From the NCBI GenBank assembly GCA_007922195.1, contig ML681995.1:19088764-19152763 (forward strand): a DNA stretch of 64,000 nt, written 5' to 3'. Positions 55,827-64,000 of the stretch are shown piece by piece. How positions within the stretch are numbered: position 1 is the first letter of the stretch; each line of letters starts with the position of its first letter. The DNA comes from Podocnemis expansa (taxonomy: Eukaryota > Chordata > Testudines > Podocnemididae). A model generated the notes under the pieces. That model worked only from the letters and a program-made list of their open reading frames with translations. It was not told the origin of the DNA and did no database searches. A program made the position numbers and the translations under genes.

Positions 55827-56639
55827 TTTCCAGAAGCTGGCACTTGGATTCTTCCTTGATAAATGCATCAGTTAATCTAAAATAAGAGCACTTCTCATTA
55901 GAAATACATGGTTGCTCTTTGTTCATGTAAAAACAAAACAAGTAAGTTTTGGAAGGCCTCGATCTGAGTAAAAATATTTCTAATGTGAGTTAGGGATGAT
56001 TTCCTACTCTTACCACCTCAGATTAATCTGTTTACCTAGCTGAAGGATAATCAGATTTGAATGGGCTGTTTTATTTTTGTATCTCTATTGGTTTCTGTGA
56101 ACTTTAGAAATTATGCTGTTGCTGCCTGAGCACAATTGCCAGCGGTGTTGTTCTTGCCAGCCATGGCCAGACGTTCTTATTTCCTGATGTGCAGAAAGAA
56201 GTTCCTATGTGCCACTACTTTTAAATGTGGTGACCTGTGAGTGCCACTTCCCTCAGGATATCTTGTTGTTATATCTTGAGTTGTCCTGATCCTTTCTCCC
56301 AGTAGGATTACTTATTTCCAAAACCACCACAACAGAAGTCAGAACTACGTCTGGTAAACACCTGAACCACACTCCTTTTTCCTGATTTTTAGCTGTGGTC
56401 TGTCTGGATTGAAGTCAGAGCGGGGGGATTATGGATTTCCCCTCCTCCCGCCTGCTCTGTACATACAGTCAGCTGGGCTGTGAATGTTTTCTTGTTATTT
56501 AGAAGTTCGCTGGAAGTCTCAAAGCAAATCAAGTCCCTCAGGAGAAATTCCTCTTTTAAATATAGCAAGGAGGCCCAAACTAGAGTGCATTAAAATGAAA
56601 GGACACAAATTAATACTTCACTAAAAACTGTAAACAACT
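55827..56639. other. Intergenic, nothing supported
   Basis: AT-rich sequence without recognised repeats or exons. Confidence 0.3.
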
Positions 56640-57640
56640 GAATCCCAAGACCCTGGGTATGGGCCTGGTAAAAGAGAGATGATAACCAGAAGTCAGCTAC
56701 TACAGGAGAAGCCAAGAAAGAAAAGGAGGGGGGGACCAAACCCAGCCACCCACACTCACCAGAAAGCCACTAGTTATCACCTACAACCTCCAGGTCAGAC
56801 CTGTACAGGACATCAAGGATCTACAGTCTGCCCTACAAGAGGATCCCTCATTCTTTCAAGCCTTGGGAGACAGACCTCTCCTCGCTTTTAGACAGCCCCC
56901 CAGCGTTAAGCAGATACTCACCTGCAACTACAGAGCAAACAGCCATTAAAACAGGCATGTATCCCTGCAACAAACCATACTGCCAACTTTGCCCACATAT
57001 CTGCACAAAAGACACCATCAGAGCAACTAATAAAACCAGCTACTCCATCAAGGGCTCATTCACCTGCTCATCCACCAGTGTAATTTATGCCATCATGTGC
57101 CAGAAATGTCCCTCTGCCTTATATAGTGACAGTCCCTGTGCAAAAGAATAAATGGGCACAAATCTGATATCAGAAATAACACTCAAAAACCAATAGGGGA
57201 ACATTTCAATCTCTTTGCTCACTCCATGGAAGATGTTTTAGCTACCACACTTAAGCAAACTGATGATAAATCAAAGCTTCAAAGAAAAACTGCTGTGTTG
57301 GAATTCATATAAAAAATTATCATTACCTTGAGCTTAATTAGAGCTATCTCCTGGATTTATTACCATCAAAGGTGATTTTGCCTCCTTTCTGCCTCTCCTC
57401 CTTCTAATATGCTGTTCCATACTGTTTGACTTTAAATAATTGTTTTGATTTGCTGTAGCAGTCGGACCTGATCTTATGGCTTACACTTCCCTGCATTTAT
57501 TTTTTCCTCCCATTTTTGTAAGTTCCCCGCCATTAAGCAACAGACAAAGGGGGATTCTCTCCCACAAAAATTCATACGAGAAATAGATTCGTTAATCTTC
57601 AAAGTGCCACAGGACTCCTTGTTTGTTCTAAATGAGTGAT
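56640..57640 (+). pseudogene. Penelope-like element, Neptune-like, GIY-YIG part and 3' tail (copy 1)
   Basis: PLEs encode a reverse transcriptase joined to a GIY-YIG endonuclease. Here the end of the polymerase-linker region survives at about 56790-56910 (matching the better-read copy at 58.8 kb). At 56957 a frame reads MYPCNKPYCQLCPHICTKD, a Cys/His cluster ahead of the nuclease as in Neptune-type PLEs, then GSFTCSSTSVIYAIMCQKCP, with the expected YIGET region broken by a frameshift near 57130. It continues INGHKSDIRNN, GEHFNLFAHSMEDVLA and LQRKTAVLEFI, ending near 57307. The 3' tail with 'gtgccacaggactccttg' follows to about 57630. The 5' polymerase is missing. Confidence 0.85.
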
Positions 57641-57779
57641 AAGAAGTGATGCAGTCACCTTTGTTCCCCTCACCATCCAGGTCAAGCTCTAAGAAGAACT
57701 GGGAGGAGCCTGAGAATGAAGACCCAGCAGCCAGACCATAGCTAAATACTGTTGGACCGCTAGCAGAGACACTCTAGGG

Positions 57780-58169
57780 CAGAGGTAGACAACCCCTGGC
57801 ACGCTTGCCAACAGTGGCACACAAGCCCACTTGGAGCAGAATGTGGCACCCTCTAAGGTGTCACAGAAATTGCTGCTCCTGCCACCAAAAGCTACTCCAG
57901 GTGGCTTCTTTCAGGGGCAGCTTGGACATGGGGGATTCCCAAAAGGAGCCACTCCAGCAGCTTCTTTCTGAAGCATGCCTGGGACCCCGAGAGGAGCCAC
58001 TCTGGGTGGGTTCTTTCTGCAAGCAGCTGCTTTCTCCCCCACTCCAGCCATGGCTGCCATTGAATTTTCAGACTGCCACTGCTTTTTTTCAGTGGAGGGG
58101 CCATTGACACCAGCTAAGGGTCAGGGAGGAAGAGCTGGCATGGGAGTTGGCGAAGGTTGCTGTCCCCTG
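57780..58169. mobile_element. hAT non-autonomous element (390 bp)
   Basis: Ends CAGAGGTAGACAACCCCTG and 'ggcgaaggttgctgtcccctg'. Flanking duplication ctctaggg (57772-57779) and gtctaggg (58170-58177), 7 of 8 identical, central TA. It lies between the two PLE copies. Confidence 0.9.
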
Positions 58170-58177
58170 GTCTAGGG

Positions 58178-58640
58178 CCAGCATGTAACACAGAAGAACT
58201 CTTCGGTTTAAATGCCAGAGTTCCCTCATCTGCTGCCTCCATGGTCATCCTTAAAAAGGGGTGGGGACAGAACCAAATCACCCTGTGCAGGTCCTCCACT
58301 GCTGAAATGCTGCCAAATCACAGCGTGTCGTGCCCCACCCCCTGCCACTGAAATGCTAAATGTGTGCTTAGTGCCCTCCACTCCCAAAATGCTGTGGAAG
58401 GCAGCACACATCCTGCTGAGCCATGGGGCCTGGGGCAGCCCTGTCCTTCTCTCCACCCCCCAAGGCGGGCCTGCCTGCCTCTTCCTCTTGTTCCAAGGTT
58501 CTCACTGAGCTGCAAAAAGCTCTACTCATTGTCTTACATGTTTACAGTAGTTTTTTAGACAGGCACTGCAGTGGGATTAACTCTTTTTCTATAGCCAAGT
58601 CCTAAGACACAATCGCATTTGCTTCTATCTGTCAGAGACA
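58178..58640. other. Sequence between hAT element and PLE copy 2
   Basis: Contains three weak direct repeats of 'cactgctgaaatgct' / 'ccactgaaatgct' / 'cactcccaaaatgct' (58300-58395). No gene or transposon end is supported. Confidence 0.35.
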
Positions 58641-60095
58641 AACACCTTCAGGATCTCTATCAACCATCCTTAAAACTACAATACACACCTGGGGAAGTGA
58701 GGAAATGAACAGAGCTGGATGGGTACCCAGAAGTCACCTACAACAGGACAAGTCCAACAAGAAAAAATAACTGAATGCCATTAGGCACCACCTACAGCCC
58801 CCAAATCAAATCTCTGCAACACATCAAGGATCTACAGCCTATCCATGAAGATGATCCCTCATTCTCTCAAGCCTTAGGAGACAGACCCTCCCTTGCTTAC
58901 AGACAGCCTCCCAACCTTAAATGGATGTTCACCAGCAACTACAGACCATACAACAGGAACATTAAGGCAGCCCCTATCTCTGCTGATTCTGCCCACAAAT
59001 CTACTCAAGTGACACCATCACAGAACTGAATCAAATCAGCTACTCCCAGGAGCCCATTCACCTGCACATCCATCAAAGTGATATGTGCCATTATGTGGCA
59101 ACGATGTCCCTCTGACATATACATTAACCAGATTGGACTGTCTCTGCACAAAAGATTGAATGGACACAAATCAAACATCAAGAACTGTAAGTCAAAAACC
59201 AATAGGGGAACATTTCAATCTACCTGGACTTTCTCTAAACATGCTTGTGACAGAATTTCAGCAAAAAAAACAAAAACAAAAAAAACAAAACAAAAAACAG
59301 ACTCCAGTGCAAAACTGCAGAGCTGGAATTCATAGGTAAACTAGACACCTTCACACTGGTTTTGAATAGGGAACTGGAATGACTAAGTCATTACAAAAGG
59401 CTACTTTCCGCCTATTACATTTCTCAGCTCTTGCTTTCTTCTTCCATGCTGTTGGAATCAAAACAGCTTGTTTGCTTTGCTGAGGTAGGCTAGCAGACTA
59501 TCCCTCCAGAACTGTTTGAATTGACCTTGTGACCCTCCCTTCTCAGATCAAAGCCTGGGGTGTCCAGGGCTGCCTACCCTTGTGGGGTCCCCCATTGCAG
59601 TGGTTCCCTGCCTGCAGGGTGTGGCACTTGGCCCCTTTGGTGCAGCGGAGGGGGGTCAGGGATTCTGGGGCAGCATCAGGTGCTGCTGCTGCAGGGAGGC
59701 TTGGGGGCCCACAGGCCAGAACAGCTGGTGGGAAGAGTTTTGCAGGACCCTGACCCCAGGTTGGCTGGTCTGGAGCAGATCGCCCTCCCAGCCTGGGGAT
59801 TGGGCAGGCAGGCTGACGGTGGATGGTATGGGGCAGCAGAAGTGAGCCGGGGCTGGATTTTTGGGGACCACAAAAGGTCTTTTAGGCCAGGGCCCACAGC
59901 TGTAGCCCCTATAGGCCCTGCCTTAATCCAGCCCTGCTAACATGCTGTATTTTTCATTGCATGCATCTGATGAAGTGAGATTGTGTCCATGAAACTTATG
60001 CAATAAAATAAATTTGTTGGTCTTTGAAAAGTGCCACAAGACTCCTTTTTTCTTTTGTTTCATTGAACAAGACTAACACATCTACCCCTTTGGAA
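58641..60095 (+). pseudogene. Penelope-like element copy 2, interrupted near its 3' end
   Basis: At 58775-59029 one open frame reads IKSLQHIKDLQPIHEDDPSF, FSQALGDRPSLAYRQPPNLK and so on, the linker between polymerase and endonuclease in PLEs. The Cys/His cluster is largely lost; GIY-YIG-like VICAIMWQRCPSDIYINQIG and LSLHKRLNGHKSNIKN follow (about 59075-59190), then an adenine-rich break near 59260 and AELEFI-like residues near 59325. An insertion occupies about 59480-59936, after which the tail resumes ('gcatctgatgaagtgagatt', 'aatttgttggtctttg', 'gtgccacaagactcc', ending 'aagactaacacatctacccc'). Dead copy. Confidence 0.85.
59540..59936. mobile_element. hAT-like insertion in PLE copy 2
   Basis: The right end 'ggccctgccttaatccagccctg' resembles a hAT terminus. 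The left end is not fixed: 'cagggctgcctacccttg' at 59565 is a candidate but has no matching duplication. GC content rises sharply relative to the PLE around it, supporting a foreign insert. Confidence 0.5.
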
Positions 60096-60659
60096 CTTGT
60101 TGGGATGTTTGCTCTCACCTTTCAAAAAAAATTTTATTTTTTAAAATGCACACACACACACACAAAAAAAAGACATAAAACCCCATCATTGCTTTGCTGC
60201 ATAGGTTCTAATATTAATGATCTTGCTCTGCAGAGCTGACCCACAAGCACAATACTTAAATCTCAGCAGCTTGAGGTTTTGTCTTCGGTGCTAAAAGAGG
60301 TATGTTTTAACACTAAGGTAGCTATCACCGTGTAAAATCCTAGTGGGGACAGGGCATGGGTAGATTTTTACCTCGATGTAACTAGGCAAGGTCAACAGTA
60401 GTAGACCCCATGTTCCACCTGAGTATAAAAAGGGGAATACCACAGATGTCACTTTTGCGAGTGATCTGTAAAGTGGAGAAAAATTGATTTTTGACATTTC
60501 TGCTTATTTGTGGAAGAAGGCCAGGCTATTTAAAACTCTGGAGTTTTATTCATTGAGTTTTTCCTTTGTCTTAACATCTATTTATTACTGACATATGACA
60601 CATGGTTGGGAGGAAAGATCTTTGTTAAAGTTTCAATACACCTTCCCTTCAGTTTAGGG
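60096..60659. other. Intergenic with a CA microsatellite and an old repeat
   Basis: A (CA) run lies at 60149-60163. About 60295-60425 ('aaggtagctatcaccgtg', 'cctcgatgtaactaggcaagg') resembles a GTCTACACT-type fragment. Confidence 0.4.
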
Positions 60660-61069
60660 CAGTGGTTCCCAACCTTTTTCAGGCTGGGGACCCCTTTTTA
60701 ACAAAAAAAAAAAATCTTTGCAGCCCCTGGCTGATTCTGTAATCTGGCCCACACAGGCAGACTCTGGCCCATGCCACTCTGGCTGTGCCACTGAGACAGC
60801 TGGCGAGAGGCACCACCATCACCATGGCCCATGCTGCTGGGGAGCTGAGCCATGGCGGCTATGTCCCCCTGCCCTTGCCCCTGCCAGGGAGCTACCACGG
60901 CTTCATCCCCCTGCTGGGATCCAGCCATGAGCAGGGAGAGGCAGCCCTGGCGGGGGACTTTGGGGCTCTAGCTGGAGTCCAGCCTTGGTAGGAAGAGGTT
61001 CCGCGGACCCCCCCTGCAGCATGTCTGTGGACCCCCAAGAGGCCCTGGACCCCAGGTTGGGAACCACTG
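60660..61069. mobile_element. hAT non-autonomous element (410 bp)
   Basis: Ends CAGTGGTTCCCAACCTTTTT and 'ccaggttgggaaccactg' are clear inverted repeats. Flanking duplication gtttaggg (60652-60659) and atttagga (61070-61077), 6 of 8 identical, central TA. GC-rich interior, no transposase. Confidence 0.92.
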
Positions 61070-61077
61070 ATTTAGGA

Positions 61078-63890
61078 CTGAGAAATTTTCCACACTAGTT
61101 CCTTGGTCCTCTGAGGAGTCCTTGAGCAAATACAGGGCTTGCACATCCTAATATTCCTTCTGCTTCTGGAGGTGAAAAATCCACCAGAAAAAAATACCTA
61201 AACATACTTTTTTGTAAAATAATAAATAGCATAACCCCTCCTTCCCCGAACAAAAAAGCCCATAAACAAATAACCCAACTTAGTCTTCCATTGTAGACTA
61301 CCTTTAACACCCAGCTGGAGCCAAGGCTCTATTATCTCACTGTGTCATTAAAACATTATTTTTTGCAGACAAATTATACTGAATGCTGAGCAGCTGTTAA
61401 TATCTGCTACAAGTGTACAAAGAGCCATACACTTTGGCACTGTAAATAAGTGCAGCTCTCTTGAAGGCCACAGAAGTACACCAATTTATGCCAATGGAGG
61501 ATCTGGTCCAAAAAACATAGCAGAATTTTGGAAACCCTCTCTCAATTCCCTTAATATTCTGTAAACAGCTTAATCAGCAGCAAACTGGAATAAAAATTTC
61601 AAAAAAGCTGACTGGCGATCCCACAAGGAAGATCATTTGAGTTATTAAACATTCAGAAAAATGATTTAAAGGTGGATATGGAAATAGCCAATTGAGAAAG
61701 TACAGAAAGATTTTATGCCTTGTGTGACAACGGTCCATATCTACAAACTTGGTCCACCATTCGCCCCCATGTATTGTTCTTGGAGAGCAGTAAAGAGAAG
61801 AGACATACCTGCCTGAATAAAAATTTTTGTTATTGGGGTAAATGCACAGATAGGCATGCATAGTCTAATTTGTATCTTACTTTCCATGGGTTTGGGGGGT
61901 CTTTTTAAGTTCACAGGTGGCAATAAAAGACAAGTGAATGCTTGGAAAAATAGAACTGAATGGCTCACATGGATCTCAGAGCCTTTCCCTCCACCCTTGA
62001 CTCTTGGTCAGAAGCCAGTCCGAAGTGGTAGAGACTGGTCCAGAATCCATTGAATGGTTGTTGGGTGGCTTGGTTTAAAGTGAATGTCTTTGGCAAGGCC
62101 AGATTAATTGGCCTGGGGGCTCCAGGCTGCCTCCTACCAGGAGCATGCCCTGGGGAGCACTGGTATGCCATGTGGTCTTGGTGTAGCCCCTCCCCAGGGC
62201 CACAGACCCTGGAAGGCTGTGCTGGCATGTAGTTTGCACAGTACATCAGCTGGGCCTGCCCCCCTGGGAGGAGCGAACAGGCACTGACCCACTGCCCTCT
62301 CTCCCCTGGGCAAGCCCTATCAGTGCTGAGGAAAGCGGGGCAGGGGACCCCAGCTTATTGCAGAGGTTTTAGGGGCTGGAACCCAGATCGACTAGTCATG
62401 GAGAATGAATCACTCTTACACTTCAGTCAACAATTGTTCCACATCAGGGAGAAGGCCCAGGGGCCAGGCAATGTAGGGTAGCTGCCATGCCCAGTGCAGT
62501 GGATAAATCAAAGACTGCATCCTAGTTGCCAGGCAAGTGCATACAAGAGAATTCAATGAAGTAATTGTTCAGATGCAGTGAATTAGTTCCAAAAAAAAAA
62601 ATGAAGAGTAAGATGCTTGGTGGGGGACCCCACTGTCATCTCAGTTGAGCGCAAATTGACTAATGCCCCCCCACCCCGAAAAGCTAAGTTACCCAAGTTG
62701 GTTGTTGGCTTGTCATCAGTTTGGTGAATTATCTCTGGATCTGCCAGGCCCTTCAAAGGCTTCATTGCTCCAGGCTCTGCCAGCTCTGCTGCTAAGGGCT
62801 GAAAACATTTTGTTTCATAACAAATTGCGTAGCTCTTCCTATCAGTGCTGTTCTTTCTGTAATGGATGCTTCAAGTCCTTTGTAATTTACTGTACAAAAC
62901 CTGGGACCACTTGTGCACTTGATCTTCTGGCTACAGACTTCAGTGGGACTTATGCTTGAGTCAGGAAGACAGGACTGGCTGCGCGGTTAGTGCCCATGAT
63001 ATACCAGCAGCCCAGAGAAGGCTTCACGTACACACTTTATAGGGAGTGATTCATGACTTGATTCTTGAATGGGATGTCCAAAGAGCTATGTATTTCATTG
63101 TACTTAGAGGGCCCCTGACTCCTCTTGAACAAAATACCCCATAACCTACAGTGCAGACATGCCCATATACTTGATATCAAGTACCAGCTCCTCATCTAAT
63201 GTAAATTTTCATAGCTCCCTTATAGTAGTCATGATACACTCTCCACCACTTGGCTGGGGGCTCAGGTTGAGTGAGAGGTTCACCACGCAGCCAGGCAATG
63301 AAAATACCTGGGTCATTGGGAAGATGGAGCATACAGTTCACAGCCAGTATTTTACACATTGTTCTGGAGTGTTATTAGGCTGGGTTTATCCAAATAAGTG
63401 GATAGTTAGTTTTTTTTAAACTCTATTTGTGTCTGTTTCCCTTAGTACACACAAAGCTGTGTCAGTGCATCTCATTGTCTGGCAGCTTTCCTGTTCCAGC
63501 CAGAGATCAGCTATCAGTGGCCTACAGATGCCTTAGGTAGAATACAATGATTTTGTAAGACAGACTCATGTCGCCTAGGCCAGGGATGACCCAGCTCACA
63601 GGAAATTGCTTAGCCTGAGGTCTGTCATCTCACTCAGGTCAATAGAAGTTGATTAACACTTTTGGAATTTAAGGGCTCAAATCTACAAAGTGCCAGGGCT
63701 GGATTGTCTGTTTCCTAGAATCAGAGTTTAGGGCTAGAAGGGGCCACACACCACCATCAGGTACACAGCACCAGTATTTATCTCCCCAGTCTGTCTTTCA
63801 TGTGCTCCATGACTTACACAGCTACAATGCTGGGAGGTAAATGGAAGTTCCAGATTACTTGTGGATCATTTAGGAGAGTGGCCTGTGAAT
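61078..63890. other. Intergenic, little supported
   Basis: Mostly unique sequence. Near 61470-61510 'agtacaccaatttatgccaa' resembles an old amniote repeat. Near 62095-62240 is a GC-rich stretch with no clear ends. No exon with splice sites is supported. Confidence 0.3.
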
Positions 63891-63892
63891 GG

Positions 63893-64000
63893 TGGGTTAC
63901 CTGTGTAACCGTCCTTCGTCGAGATGGGCTGCTCACATACATTCAGTTCTAGGTGTGTATGTGCCGCAGTGCATGATTGGCCAGAAAGCTTTTGCCTTAG
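63893..64000 (+). mobile_element. Start of a third DIRS-like terminal repeat (runs off the window)
   Basis: 'gtgggttacctgtgtaacc', 'gagatgggctgctcacatac', 'attcagttctaggtgtgtat', 'gattggccagaaagctttt' and 'gccttag' match 45766-45875 in order and sense. The element continues beyond base 64000. Confidence 0.8.

Overview
No complete host gene is visible in this 64 kb window. It is vertebrate genomic DNA made largely of nested, decayed transposable elements. The mix points to a sauropsid, most likely a turtle (inference): CR1 LINEs, DIRS-like elements with a LAP2-alpha-like gag, Penelope-like elements (PLEs) with a GIY-YIG endonuclease, many hAT non-autonomous elements with 8-bp target duplications, tRNA-derived SINE sequences and MIR-like remnants. 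There are two assembly gaps, of 400 N and 8 N.

Layout. 1-5430: a decayed DIRS-like retrotransposon on the plus strand (gag, reverse transcriptase/RNase H, tyrosine recombinase, palindromic end), interrupted by a hAT element and a solo LTR ('family C'). 5.6-12.5 kb: the only host-gene candidate, two phase-compatible exons (8465-8558 and 11393-11528) that would encode a transmembrane segment and C-terminal tail, followed by a 3' UTR with AATAAA at 12514. 14.2-16.3 kb: PLE pieces and an LTR ('family B') split by a palindromic PLE insertion that contains the 400-N gap. 20-28 kb: a family C LTR, a tRNA/CR1-tail SINE, and a three-level nest (LTR inside a TA-flanked DNA transposon inside a hAT element). 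28-36 kb: hAT, CR1 and PLE pieces and minisatellite inside what may be one long inverted-repeat element. 39-41.7 kb: a CR1 on the minus strand cut by a family C LTR with an exact 5-bp duplication. 45.7-52 kb: a second DIRS-like element on the minus strand, flanked by outward-facing PLE tails and carrying another family C LTR. 52.7-61 kb: a second copy of the TA-flanked transposon, several hAT elements and two PLE copies in the same orientation. 63.9 kb to the end: the start of a third DIRS-like terminal repeat.

Relations. Most structure is explained by insertion history, because target duplications and split reading frames give the order of events. The patterns most worth checking are: (a) at least nine DNA-transposon copies with recoverable 8-bp duplications, seven of which carry a central TA; (b) repeated head-to-head PLE tails; (c) the family C solo LTRs, which hold a tandem array, a TATA box and a repetitive acidic reading frame; and (d) the unidentified two-exon membrane-protein C-terminus.
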